28,003 nucleotides of DNA from positions 1-28,003 of IMG/VR virus record IMGVR_UViG_3300033153_012017; one strand, given 5' to 3'. The notes beneath the pieces were generated by a model. The model was not told the origin of the DNA and searched no databases. It saw only the letters and a list, made by a program, of their open reading frames with translations. Below, piece after piece: positions 9,685 to 17,661 of the stretch. Source of the DNA: a virus. Each line of letters begins with the position of its first letter. The stretch's first letter is position 1. The position numbers were made by a program, and so were the translations under genes.

Positions 9685-12549
9685 TTAGAATCCTCTCCGT
9701 TTTACGCCATAAGTAGAGCCCATCTGTTTATCTAAAGACCCATTTTGAATTGCTGAATTTATTTTTTCTTCAATCATAACGTCAATAGTTTTATTCCCTT
9801 GACTATCCGTAGTTTCTTTAGTTGTAGATTCGGAATTACTTGAATTATTATATACGTTAACTATAGTTTTATTTCCACCGCCGGACGCCTGAACCCCAAG
9901 TTTCCCATCTGATCCCCGAGTTAAAGGCATGATAGCTTCGGGACCTTCTTCAGCAAATAAGCCAACTGCTCCATTTGCCATAGGGAAAACGTGAGGTGTA
10001 TTGAAAATATCGCCGTTAGCAAATTTCTGCAAAGACCCATTGTCAAAAACATCACCATTAGCTGACATTGCGCCTATTGTCGGACTTATGTAATTCCCCA
10101 TGGATACAGTAGTTGGGCTTATTGCAGAAGCTCCGCCAAATAAACTAGGCAATGAACTAAACAACGCATTGGCTAATGGTTCGGTTATTGCTTTCTGTAT
10201 TGCAATTCGTGCTAAATCGGCAAGGATACTATCCACTAGATCACTAAAATCAAGTTTGCCAGTAGTAACAAAATCAGCTAACGCATCAGTCATACCATCG
10301 AATGCACCTACCGTCGCATCGCTCATTAACTCAAATGTACTCTCAGACTCTTCTCCAATTTCAAATAAACCGCTACGAATGCCTTCGTACACCTGTTCAC
10401 TTTCGGTGAGCTCATCATTCGCCGCTTTTACTTTTAATAAATTCTGAGCAATTTTAATTAACTCTTCATTGTAAAGTTTCGAATCAATTGTGGTTGTTTC
10501 GAATAATTTTTTCAATTTTGCGGTAGCTAAGTTAGCATCGTATGTCGCTTCGGCAACTTCATCGAATTCGTAAGATAGTTCTCTTAAAAAATCAACTTTA
10601 GTGGCTTTGACTAGATCGTTATACAATTGAGTTGCTTCGCGCACCTTTGCGCTGTTTTCTTCAATAGAAATACTACCCAATTTCCGTAAATCATTTAATT
10701 TTTCAAGTTGATCAATATATTCTTTGCTAACTTTTGATGTATCTATTTTCAATTCAAATGCAATTGGATCTTGAAGATCTTTCAAATCATTCATCATTTT
10801 AATGGCAGATTTTCCATAATCTGACATTAATTTTGTTGATTTTTTTAATGCTGTGTCTGCTTTTTTCTTTTCAGCTTGTAACTTTGCCTCGGCATCCAAT
10901 TCAATTTTTAATGCGGCTTTTCTTTCTAAATCTAATTTTTGTTGTTCTTTTCGAAACATTTTATCGATACGGGCTTCTTGTTCTCGATATTCTTTTTTTA
11001 TTTTAAATTCTTCTTCCGCAGATTTTAAAACAGCTAACGTAGCCGTGTTTTGAGCTAAAGCACTCGCAATCGCTTCGGCTCTCGCTTTCTTTTCAACTTC
11101 GATCCGATCTTTAAATTCTTGTTTAGCTGTTTCTGAAAGTTTTGCTCCGCGTTCCACTTCTTCATTGATTAATCTGATATCCCGAGTAGCTCTGGCCGCC
11201 ATTGTTGTTTCATCAAACAATTCATGCCATTGTTTTTTTAACCAAAGTAACGTGAGGCTCACATCGGTCATCTTTGCTGAAAAGTTTTCTTTTATCCCAG
11301 ATACCCATTTATCCCAATTAATGGCCACCGTATTAAAGAAAAATTTAAAATGGGCAATTAAAATTCCAAGTGAAGCTTCCAAATTTGCTGGGAGTTCTTT
11401 AAATGACCGTTTCAATAAACTAATAAAGCTATCGTCGTCGGAGACAAGTTGCGTTAATTGATCGAATCCATCCATTATAAATGCTGGAATGTATTTGAAT
11501 TGAGAAAGAGTTCCCATTGTATCCCCAAGAACAAGGTCCCATTGTTCTAGGTGATTTTTAGAAAAGCTTAAAGATTCCGCAAAAAAATCAACAGCCTCGC
11601 CACTTTCTCGCAATTCTTTTAACCACGCCGCAGTTGAATCGGCTAAATTGGTGAATATACTTTCGCCTGAATATAAATCAGCAACTAACAACGCCCATTG
11701 ATCATTCATACGAGTGGTTGCAGATTCAAGAGTAGTGGTTAATCCTTCGAATTGAGCAACTCTGTCGCCTAATCTATCTAACGCCTTAACCATCATGTCG
11801 GTGCCTAATAGACCTTTGGCTCCCATTTCTTTAATGGTTATCCCTGTATGACCGGCTTCATCGGCAATAGCACGTAATGATTCAAGATATAGTGGTGCAT
11901 TTTCACGGATGGCTCTCAGTTCCTCGCCCTGTAAAGCGTTTGCTGAAAAGGCTTGTGATAACTGCAGTAAGGTGGAATCAATTTCTTTCGCAGTAGTACC
12001 TGCGGCTCGACCAGCCAGTACAAGATTCTCAGCCCATGTCCCCATGACATCCACTGAGAAAGCCCCTTTGGTGGCCACAGAGAACCGTCCTACGACCGAT
12101 CCCAATGTGTCCATTGCGATACCAGACTCATAGGCCTTTTCAATGAGGATCTCAAAGCCTAAGGTTTCTTTTGTTAGGACTTTCATCTTTTTCGATAAAA
12201 GTTCAACCTTTTGAGCTGTCCTTTCAATAGCGGCGGCGGACTTTAATAGGTTTTTAGCAATTTGGTATCCTAAAATGATACGCCAAATATTAGATACTGC
12301 TTTAGAAGCAATCTCTAACCCGACTAACGCTGAGTTTGTAGTTCTGGCATGACGTTCAATATTAGAAAGCGTACGACTATATTTATCGCCGGCATTTTGT
12401 GCTTTTCGAGTGTAGGACGATGATTTATTCATCGTTTGATTAAGTTTATCGAGACTTGATTGAGACTTACGTAATGCTCGATCTAACTTATCAAAGTCAG
12501 ATTGTGCCTTTGTTGAATCAACTTTGATATTCGTATTAATATCAACCAT
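9685..12549 (-). CDS. Tail tape measure protein
   Basis: A 954-residue protein. Residues about 1-60 are charged and helical. Residues about 80-290 match the tape measure N-terminal domain, with the motif ALQGEELRAIRENAPLYLES and a LGTDMMVKALDRLG stretch. A long coiled-coil centre (about 460-580) is rich in Lys, Glu and Ala. Near residues 735-800, GEESESTFELMSDATVGAF and DFSDLVDSILADLARIAIQ match the lambda tape measure C-terminal region. In this class the protein fixes tail length and travels into the host envelope. At roughly 1.5 angstrom per residue the tail would be about 140 nm (general rule, not measured). It follows the frameshifted chaperone genes, which confirms the role. No hydrolase domain is seen. 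Confidence 0.95.
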   Translation of the reverse strand: MVDINTNIKVDSTKAQSDFDKLDRALRKSQSSLDKLNQTMNKSSSYTRKAQNAGDKYSRTLSNIERHARTTNSALVGLEIASKAVSNIWRIILGYQIAKNLLKSAAAIERTAQKVELLSKKMKVLTKETLGFEILIEKAYESGIAMDTLGSVVGRFSVATKGAFSVDVMGTWAENLVLAGRAAGTTAKEIDSTLLQLSQAFSANALQGEELRAIRENAPLYLESLRAIADEAGHTGITIKEMGAKGLLGTDMMVKALDRLGDRVAQFEGLTTTLESATTRMNDQWALLVADLYSGESIFTNLADSTAAWLKELRESGEAVDFFAESLSFSKNHLEQWDLVLGDTMGTLSQFKYIPAFIMDGFDQLTQLVSDDDSFISLLKRSFKELPANLEASLGILIAHFKFFFNTVAINWDKWVSGIKENFSAKMTDVSLTLLWLKKQWHELFDETTMAARATRDIRLINEEVERGAKLSETAKQEFKDRIEVEKKARAEAIASALAQNTATLAVLKSAEEEFKIKKEYREQEARIDKMFRKEQQKLDLERKAALKIELDAEAKLQAEKKKADTALKKSTKLMSDYGKSAIKMMNDLKDLQDPIAFELKIDTSKVSKEYIDQLEKLNDLRKLGSISIEENSAKVREATQLYNDLVKATKVDFLRELSYEFDEVAEATYDANLATAKLKKLFETTTIDSKLYNEELIKIAQNLLKVKAANDELTESEQVYEGIRSGLFEIGEESESTFELMSDATVGAFDGMTDALADFVTTGKLDFSDLVDSILADLARIAIQKAITEPLANALFSSLPSLFGGASAISPTTVSMGNYISPTIGAMSANGDVFDNGSLQKFANGDIFNTPHVFPMANGAVGLFAEEGPEAIMPLTRGSDGKLGVQASGGGNKTIVNVYNNSSNSESTTKETTDSQGNKTIDVMIEEKINSAIQNGSLDKQMGSTYGVKRRGF

Positions 12550-12563
12550 TACGTTACCCTATT

Positions 12564-12881
12564 TTATTGATTAATCTTTTCCGGTTTTCTACTTGATAAT
12601 TTTTGTTTAAACACTAATACTTCGTGGTCAATTATCATTAAGATGTCAAGTAAAGTATAAACGTTAATGGGGGACGGGTACACTTCAAAATAACTTTTAT
12701 AATCACTAACTGCGATATAATCGTCAATTCGACTCATCCTTTTGAGTCGATTAAAGGTACTGTAAACCCATTCCTCCAGATCATCTAGTTCTGGAAACGT
12801 GTCAAGTGGCGTTTCTTGTCCCTGCTCATGTAATTGAATAAAGGTTTTGACATGTTCAAGATATTCAAGATTCCACTTCAC
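12564..12881 (-). CDS. Tail assembly chaperone, T-like part of a -1 frameshift fusion
   Basis: This frame encodes about 105 residues beginning at a GTG (VKWNLEYLEHVKTF). It has no good ribosome site and is probably not made alone. Its frame continues upstream without a stop (VIAR before VKWN) to the slippery heptamer at the end of the preceding gene. A -1 shift there gives a fusion of about 245 residues spanning 13300 to 12564. This is the lambda G/GT arrangement: the T domain recruits the major tail protein while the G domain coats the tape measure. The position just before the tape measure gene is the expected one. The protein is helical and acidic to mixed, ending in SSRKPEKINQ. Confidence 0.85.
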   Translation of the reverse strand: MKWNLEYLEHVKTFIQLHEQGQETPLDTFPELDDLEEWVYSTFNRLKRMSRIDDYIAVSDYKSYFEVYPSPINVYTLLDILMIIDHEVLVFKQKLSSRKPEKINQ

Positions 12882-12889
12882 ACGAGCTA

Positions 12890-13300
12890 TTACTTTCCCG
12901 AAGTCTCCCCAACATTAATGTAGTTATTCATATTGGCTGAAAAATCTTCAACATATTCTCGCAAATCGCCATCATTCGTCAACAGTTCAATGGCATTACT
13001 CACGCTATACTTAACAGGTGAACCCTCATCATCCAACAGTGTAGCTTCATCCCAATCTAGTAGGATCTCTTCAGCATACGTTTGGATCAATACCCGTTTA
13101 GCAACATCGTTACTAATATCTTTACCTTTCTTACGTTGCTGTCTGTACGGCTCCATTAATCGAGTAAGTTTGGATTCGTAATGAGGATTATTCGAGGTAC
13201 GGGCAATTGTCAACGTTAATGTATTACCACAACCATCGTCATACTCAGTAACCACACCTTCCAGTTCCGATGTGCGTGACGTTTTTGTAAATTTAAGCAT
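12890..13300 (-). CDS. Tail assembly chaperone, G-like
   Basis: A 136-residue protein starting MLKFTKTSRTSELEG. The ATG at 13300 is chosen because an ACACACAGGA ribosome site ends 7 bases before it. An in-frame ATG at 13333 lies upstream of this site and would give 11 extra residues (MGLITYTQEIQ) with no ribosome site. The protein is the tape measure chaperone by context: it lies between the tail tube and tape measure genes and ends in the slippery sequence G GGA AAG immediately before its UAA stop. Most ribosomes should stop here, and a minority should shift to -1 to make the longer GT-like product. Confidence 0.85.
   Translation of the reverse strand: MLKFTKTSRTSELEGVVTEYDDGCGNTLTLTIARTSNNPHYESKLTRLMEPYRQQRKKGKDISNDVAKRVLIQTYAEEILLDWDEATLLDDEGSPVKYSVSNAIELLTNDGDLREYVEDFSANMNNYINVGETSGK
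12893..12899 (-). other. -1 programmed ribosomal frameshift site GGGAAAG
   Basis: On the minus strand the end of the G-like gene reads TCG GGA AAG TAA, so the heptamer G GGA AAG is in exact X XXY YYZ phase. It is the same heptamer used in phage lambda G/GT. After a -1 slip the next codons are GTA ATA GCT CGT GTG AAG TGG, which enter the downstream frame with no stop. A downstream stimulatory structure is not obvious by eye. Confidence 0.9.
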
Positions 13301-13307
13301 TTGTATT

Positions 13308-13317
13308 TCCTGTGTGT
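13308..13317 (-). promoter_or_regulatory. Extended ribosome-binding leader ACACACAGGA
   Basis: A perfect copy of the 10-base leader, 7 bases before the ATG at 13300. It decides the start of the G-like chaperone gene. Four other genes in the window carry the same sequence. Confidence 0.8.
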
Positions 13318-13340
13318 ATGTTATTAGTCCCATGTGTGTT

Positions 13341-13392
13341 TTTAATTATAAAAATGAGCCTAAACCACACACAGGACAGGGCTTTGGCTCAT
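13341..13392 (-). terminator. Intrinsic terminator after the tail tube gene
   Basis: On the minus strand the arms ATGAGCC and GGCTCAT (13386-13392 and 13354-13360) pair, extended inward by AAA/TTT and GG/CC pairs with small bulges, and are followed by TTTTTATAATT. It lies 33 bases after the tail tube stop and should separate abundant tail tube mRNA from the tape measure operon. The loop reads CTGTCCTGTGTGT, which is complementary to the ACACACAGGA leader used elsewhere. Confidence 0.8.
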
Positions 13393-13425
13393 AGTCTCCG
13401 AACTTACGTTCAAAGTTGGTTAGAA

Positions 13426-14622
13426 TTAAGCCTTATCGACAAAACTCATTTTAAACATATAATCGTCGGTTTCATCCCGTAATGCTCTAAACGTACCAGT
13501 TTGAACCAAAAATGAATCTTTTCCGTCAATCGGAGTATCTAATGTTTCAAATTTACACTTAGGCATATTAATACCGATTGATTGAGTAGCGGTAGCACCA
13601 TTGGTAGCATCATTTAAAATAATAGTAACCCCGAAACTCTCAGCATTCACAAACTTGTTATAAAGAGCCAAGTCTTTAAAGAACACCTGTACATTACCGG
13701 TAATACTAAGTGAAAACGATGCAGTTGCACAAGCTCCCAGTACACCAATGGATTTTGCTTCATTGGTTTGATTATCATAAGTCAAATCTAAAGAGCTAAA
13801 GGAACAAGTCCCCAAAGTAACCCCTTCCAGATAAATTTTACCAACAGAAGTTACACTGTTCATAATATTGTAAGCTGGAATTTCTACATCGGTCCCTTCA
13901 TTGGTTAATAGTGAAGTGCCTGTTGTTTCAGTTCGACCCACCACCCCAATTGAACCATTTAAAATAGAACCGGTTGCAATGTTCAGATTTAGAGTATTGA
14001 CACGACAACCGTAGTAATACCATCTATACGTTGTGGCGCCTTCAATGGCGGTCTTACGAATAGTGTAAGACTTAGGCGTATCCGCACCGTTCTTGATAAT
14101 AGTCGTGGTTGTCGCAACACCATCCGTAATTCCTGTCAAAGGAGTTGGCATTGCAGGCTCAATACTGATTTCACCACTTGAAGAATTATCTGTACAAGTA
14201 TACGTACCGTTTACGGTTGGATCATCGGAAGCGGATACCAATTGAAATACATCACCAATCTCAATTGCCGTATCAATGCCAGCAACTGCCAATGTATTCG
14301 CATCGGCTCCGTCGGTGGTAATTGATGATACCGCAATTGCACCGGTAGTATCTTGTTGCAACAGTGCTTTTAACCAAGGTGAGTACGGGTCATGGCTGAG
14401 TTCAAAATTAATATCGCCTGAGACTGAAGCATCGACCGGTGTCAAGTCATCAGTTTGTCTATCATCTCGAATGACTTCCGAAACTGCAGTGGTGATGTTT
14501 CGAACTGGCGATCCGCCGGTAGTCGGTAATAGTTGAAATTGAAAAGGCGCTTCAATGGGAGCTTCGCCTTCTGTAGTTTCAAGCACGTATGCTAATGAGG
14601 TGTAGTTAGTGGAAGTACTCAT
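13426..14622 (-). CDS. Major tail tube protein
   Basis: A 398-residue protein that is Thr/Ser/Gly-rich and beta-rich, with the features of the siphovirus tail tube families. LETTEGEAP comes near the start, then VSEVIRDDRQTDDLTPVDASVSGDINFELS, and SFLVQTGTFRALRD near the end. A middle insertion (about residues 95-150) with VFQLVSASDDPTVNGTYTC looks like an added surface beta-domain. It has the best ribosome site of the window (AGGAGG) and is followed by a terminator, consistent with very high expression. The neighbours (tail terminator upstream, tail chaperones downstream) are as expected. Exact Pfam family not certain; Phage_tube-type is my best guess. Confidence 0.88.
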   Translation of the reverse strand: MSTSTNYTSLAYVLETTEGEAPIEAPFQFQLLPTTGGSPVRNITTAVSEVIRDDRQTDDLTPVDASVSGDINFELSHDPYSPWLKALLQQDTTGAIAVSSITTDGADANTLAVAGIDTAIEIGDVFQLVSASDDPTVNGTYTCTDNSSSGEISIEPAMPTPLTGITDGVATTTTIIKNGADTPKSYTIRKTAIEGATTYRWYYYGCRVNTLNLNIATGSILNGSIGVVGRTETTGTSLLTNEGTDVEIPAYNIMNSVTSVGKIYLEGVTLGTCSFSSLDLTYDNQTNEAKSIGVLGACATASFSLSITGNVQVFFKDLALYNKFVNAESFGVTIILNDATNGATATQSIGINMPKCKFETLDTPIDGKDSFLVQTGTFRALRDETDDYMFKMSFVDKA

Positions 14623-14659
14623 TTCAAATTCCTCCTATAAGGAACATTATTTAATTTAA

Positions 14660-14685
14660 AAATGTCCTACAAAAAAGGACTTAAT
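14660..14685 (-). terminator. Possible weak terminator/attenuator before tail tube gene
   Basis: A short hairpin GTCCT/AGGAC (14664-14668 and 14676-14680) is followed, on the minus strand, by ATTTTTAAATT. The stem is only 5 pairs, so termination would be partial at best. It lies in the 73-base gap between the tail terminator and tail tube genes, and would partly insulate the tail tube mRNA. Confidence 0.35.
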
Positions 14686-14695
14686 TTTTCCTGTG

Positions 14696-15109
14696 CTATT
14701 GCTCGTCACTCGTAAAATCAGTAAAGCAGATAATGGAATAATATCCATCCACCTGCTCTCCAGAACGCCTAACGTCAGACGTGCTAGTAAATAAATTACT
14801 CACCACCTCTTTGTTGTCCATTATACCTTTATATGTATCGGCAAGGCTATACGCTTCACCAGAACCTTTATTAATTGGTGTATAAATTGTTAACTTAACG
14901 AAGCCACTGTGACGTTGTTTAGTCATACCAACTAACGCCGCGCCTATGTTTACATTTTCAGACAATACAAATTCAACATCCACTCGCACATAAGCTTCTC
15001 CAACTTCACCACGGTAAGGTGTGTTGTCATAATTAATTGGCGTTGTCGTACCCCAACCTGCAATGAAAGCTTGTTCTAATTCTGATCGAGTATCGTTTAA
15101 ATTCGGCAT
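14696..15109 (-). CDS. Tail terminator protein
   Basis: A 137-residue protein starting MPNLNDTRSELEQAFIAGW. The pattern of N-terminal helix, beta strands (AYVRVDVEFVL, GFVKLTIYTPI) and a helix before the C-terminal strand (YYSIICFTDF) fits the tail terminator fold of siphoviruses (DUF4128-like, lambda gpU-like). Members cap the tail tube to stop its growth and join it to the head. It lies between the tail completion and tail tube genes. It begins with a TAATG overlap with the upstream stop. Family assignment combines size, order and the strand pattern. Confidence 0.75.
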   Translation of the reverse strand: MPNLNDTRSELEQAFIAGWGTTTPINYDNTPYRGEVGEAYVRVDVEFVLSENVNIGAALVGMTKQRHSGFVKLTIYTPINKGSGEAYSLADTYKGIMDNKEVVSNLFTSTSDVRRSGEQVDGYYSIICFTDFTSDEQ

Positions 15110-15501
15110 TATTTACTCTTTGCCACGGCACGTCGATATCCTGCGTCGATCCAACCGGTGTAAGGTTTATTAGGTAAATCGTTTACGCGCATCAAATACG
15201 GTTGATTATTAAATAAAATCCACGAACGCCATTGGCGTTTATATTGACTAAAATCAGGTCTTGTGGCTGGGGAATTGTATTCTTGAATTGACGGATGGAA
15301 GGTATCTCCCGCCGCGCCTTGCCCTCCACCCATATAAGGAATTGCTTTCCAGCTAAATTGTAATGTTCCAGTATCCCGAGGATGGAGTGGGTTTAAGACC
15401 ACTTCATCCCATACATTTTCTACAAATTCAGTAATGCTGGTTTGAATTTCAGTTTCAATTAATTTGCTAAGTTGAGTAAAACTATTAGCGGTCTGGCTCA
15501 T
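15109..15501 (-). CDS. Tail completion / neck protein, HK97 gp10-like
   Basis: A protein of 130 residues from MSQTANSFTQLSKLIETEI. The ATG at 15501 overlaps the upstream TGA as ATGA and has GGGAG upstream, so it is preferred over the in-frame ATG five codons earlier (15516). The motif HPRDTGTLQFSWK and the C-terminal PYTGWIDAGYRRAV resemble the minor capsid/neck proteins (gp10-like) that link the head-closure ring to the tail. It is basic near the C-terminus (AVAKSK). Position between head closure and tail terminator supports this. Confidence 0.72.
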   Translation of the reverse strand: MSQTANSFTQLSKLIETEIQTSITEFVENVWDEVVLNPLHPRDTGTLQFSWKAIPYMGGGQGAAGDTFHPSIQEYNSPATRPDFSQYKRQWRSWILFNNQPYLMRVNDLPNKPYTGWIDAGYRRAVAKSK

Positions 15502-15875
15502 GACCATCTCCCGCAAGTTAAGGAATGCGTTACGTTAGCAGGGTCGGTATCTGTAGCTACCAACTTATAGGTTTGGGGATCATTTTCAATAATTAATTTC
15601 ATCCCAACTTCAAACTTCGCCACACTTTTTTCAGTATCTAATATTAAAATACCGACGCCGTTAATCAATGTTGAGTCTGATCTGACTTGTTCTTCACTTA
15701 AAGAAGTGACTACTCCACGTATAACCCGATTTGTTTTAACAGACGTATTTGTACCTGCAACTGGATCGTAAGTAGAATCATTAAATTCAATAACCGTAAT
15801 TGTTTTGACAGCATCAGCAAGATCGCCATCAAAAGCTTCGGCTATATCAGCGGATATGTCTGCGTATAATCCCAT
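15498..15875 (-). CDS. Head closure / head-tail adaptor protein
   Basis: A 125-residue protein with an N-terminal helix (DISADIAEAFDGDLA) followed by a beta-barrel-like region (TITVIEFNDSTYD, VIRGVVTSLSEEQVRSDSTLI, GMKLIIENDPQTYKLV). This architecture fits the small head-completion proteins at the connector. It lies between the connector and gp10-like genes and starts one base after the connector stop. Its role in sealing the portal before tail joining is known for such families; the individual assignment is an inference from order and fold pattern. Confidence 0.68.
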   Translation of the reverse strand: MGLYADISADIAEAFDGDLADAVKTITVIEFNDSTYDPVAGTNTSVKTNRVIRGVVTSLSEEQVRSDSTLINGVGILILDTEKSVAKFEVGMKLIIENDPQTYKLVATDTDPANVTHSLTCGRWS

Positions 15876-15876
15876 A

Positions 15877-16314
15877 TCACACTCTCACCAATTGGCCGTG
15901 CGAACCTCTAGTGCAATACACTGAGAGTAATGCTGTAACTTCTGGGTATTTATCACCTTTTTTAACGGGACCACTCATGAATCCTGAGTAATTGGTTTCG
16001 ACCTCAACTTTATCGGCCTTGACTCGCTTGGCCACAACCGCCTGCCCGCCTAACGCATCGTACTCAAATAAGGTACCCAAAATATATTCATAAGCCAATA
16101 GGGAATTAGCTACTTGAAATTCATCGGGGACAGTTGTTAAATCATCCACATCCATATCGTCAACGGCGACACAGGTGTATTTTGAATCGATAAAGTATCT
16201 CGCTTGCACCAATGCGTTATTTTTTTGAGAGTCGCTGGCGTTTTCCCACTCAAGTTTACCCACGTTAATCGTGTTTGCGTAAGCTAAGTCTGTATAGGGA
16301 GATAATAACGCCAT
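15877..16314 (-). CDS. Head-tail connector protein, DnaT-like family
   Basis: A 145-residue protein. ASDSQKNNALVQARYFID, then PDEFQVANSLLAYEYILGTLF, then VKADKVEVETNYSG match the putative DnaT-like head-tail connector family often encoded just after the capsid gene. The helical N-terminal half probably docks onto the portal. It starts two bases after the preceding small gene. No link to DNA replication is implied by the old family name. Confidence 0.75.
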   Translation of the reverse strand: MALLSPYTDLAYANTINVGKLEWENASDSQKNNALVQARYFIDSKYTCVAVDDMDVDDLTTVPDEFQVANSLLAYEYILGTLFEYDALGGQAVVAKRVKADKVEVETNYSGFMSGPVKKGDKYPEVTALLSVYCTRGSHGQLVRV

Positions 16315-16316
16315 GA

Positions 16317-16550
16317 TTAGTCTTCAGTCTTGGTACTAGTGACTTTTTCTACAGGAGATTCAGATTTTACTTTTTCATTACGGAATTCAGCTTGTTCCGC
16401 TTTTAACTTGGCCTGCTCAACTTTCAAAGCGTCGGCTCGTTGCTTTAACTCAATTCTACGTTGATTTTCATCAATGATCTTATTGGTTGCTCTTATCTCT
16501 TCAATCGTTACTTTACGAGTAAATAAAGGGATATCTGTTTTAGTAGCCAT
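16317..16550 (-). CDS. Small charged coiled-coil protein of unknown function
   Basis: A 77-residue protein. Its centre is a single long charged helix rich in Lys, Glu, Arg, Gln and Ala (RIELKQRADALKVEQAKLKA). It has a CACAGGA ribosome site 8 bases before the ATG. It lies between the capsid gene terminator and the connector gene. Small coiled-coil proteins at this place can act in capsid assembly or as linkers, but I do not recognise a family. No membrane segment or signal peptide. Confidence 0.7.
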   Translation of the reverse strand: MATKTDIPLFTRKVTIEEIRATNKIIDENQRRIELKQRADALKVEQAKLKAEQAEFRNEKVKSESPVEKVTSTKTED

Positions 16551-16591
16551 AATTATTCCTGTGAAATTAAATAAATGCGTGGGAAATCATG

Positions 16592-16628
16592 TATAAAAAA
16601 ATAGTAGCCTATTTCTAGGCTACTATTT
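16592..16628 (-). terminator. Intrinsic terminator after the major capsid gene
   Basis: A perfect 13-base inverted repeat (AAATAGTAGCCTA at 16599-16611 and its complement at 16616-16628) has a 4-base loop and is followed on the minus strand by a T-run. It starts 10 bases after the capsid stop codon. It is a textbook strong terminator and should give the capsid gene its own abundant transcript. Confidence 0.92.
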
Positions 16629-16638
16629 CCACTAACTC

Positions 16639-17661
16639 TTAGTTACAAGTTAGGAATGCCATTTTCACATTCTTTCGAGTAGCATAAACGCGATTCCAGT
16701 TAGCCGCCGCTTCAAGTTCAGCGTGAGTGGCAGATTGACCCGCAACACTGGCAGACAGGAATTCAAAGCCAGTTGGATGGATAATTTCAGTAACACGGGA
16801 GTAAATTACTTCTTCACCACCACCATTACCTGCCGCTTCGTTACGATCAACCGCAGACGCATTAACAGGTTGTGCAGTACCGTAACCAAATGCACCAGCC
16901 GCAAACAACATGACTGTGTAAACGACCCCGTCAGTGGTACCTGCGCGAGATGGCATGGCATCATCAACAATGACACGATAACCCAGATAAGTAGGAATGC
17001 TCACTTCGCCACGTGCATCAGGAATGTAGGCAATCAAATTCAACTTCTGCAGTTGTGTATACTGAACAGAGTGCATAGCGATCATAGTGACATCGCCTGC
17101 TAAATCACCCAGAGTAGCCGCCGCATCAATTACCGCATCAGCATGGATTCGAGTAGTCGCAGACGCACCTGCCGCAGTTTCACTGTGAATAGCAGTGGTC
17201 ATTAAACCACCGTCAGAAAGATCATCCAGCAAAATACCAGTAGAAGAGCTTAAAATACGGTTTTGAGTATCCGTAGCCCAGTATTTACCAATACGATTTG
17301 CGATTGCACCCAGTGGGTCACCGTTGCGAATTGATAACTCACGAGCAAGATCCATAATAGACCAAGACTGGTTCTTCATCGCTTTACGATAAATCTGCTT
17401 ACCATCGGTGATTTTGTTAGGCTCGGAATCAGTTGCCTGAACGTCGCTAGAATAGTTTGGCTCAATTGTATTATCTAAACCAAGGAAGAATGGGATTTCT
17501 CCAATAAAACCACCTGCGGCGGCCATTTCATTCAACATGGGGTTATCTTGAATAACACCGGCTTGTAGGAAGTTGTTTTGCTCGGCCGCCGCTTCTTGAA
17601 CTGCTTGCTCAAACGGGGTGGCGTCGTAAATATCGGAAAGTGTGACTGTTGCATAGGCCAT
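16639..17661 (-). CDS. Major capsid protein
   Basis: A 340-residue protein starting MAYATVTLSDIYDATPFEQAV. The features fit an HK97-fold coat protein: an N-terminal arm, GGFIGEIPFFLG, a spine-helix region (AMKNQSWSIMDLARELS, GDPLGAIANRIGKYWATDTQNRIL), and an A-domain with DAVIDAAATLGD, MIAMHSVQYTQLQKLNLI and GYRVIVDDAMP. The C-terminus (LEAAANWNRVYATRKNVKMAFL) is also typical of one common coat family. It has its own promoter region and terminator, good ribosome spacing (GGAG), and noticeably higher GC than the fibre genes. Structural identity is clear; the exact family name is not. Confidence 0.92.
   Translation of the reverse strand: MAYATVTLSDIYDATPFEQAVQEAAAEQNNFLQAGVIQDNPMLNEMAAAGGFIGEIPFFLGLDNTIEPNYSSDVQATDSEPNKITDGKQIYRKAMKNQSWSIMDLARELSIRNGDPLGAIANRIGKYWATDTQNRILSSSTGILLDDLSDGGLMTTAIHSETAAGASATTRIHADAVIDAAATLGDLAGDVTMIAMHSVQYTQLQKLNLIAYIPDARGEVSIPTYLGYRVIVDDAMPSRAGTTDGVVYTVMLFAAGAFGYGTAQPVNASAVDRNEAAGNGGGEEVIYSRVTEIIHPTGFEFLSASVAGQSATHAELEAAANWNRVYATRKNVKMAFLTCN

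Noticed and set aside
10100-10447. Plus-strand frame of 115 codons opposite the tape measure gene
   Set aside because: Antisense shadow: Ser/Ala-rich composition produced by the opposite-strand codons, no ribosome site.
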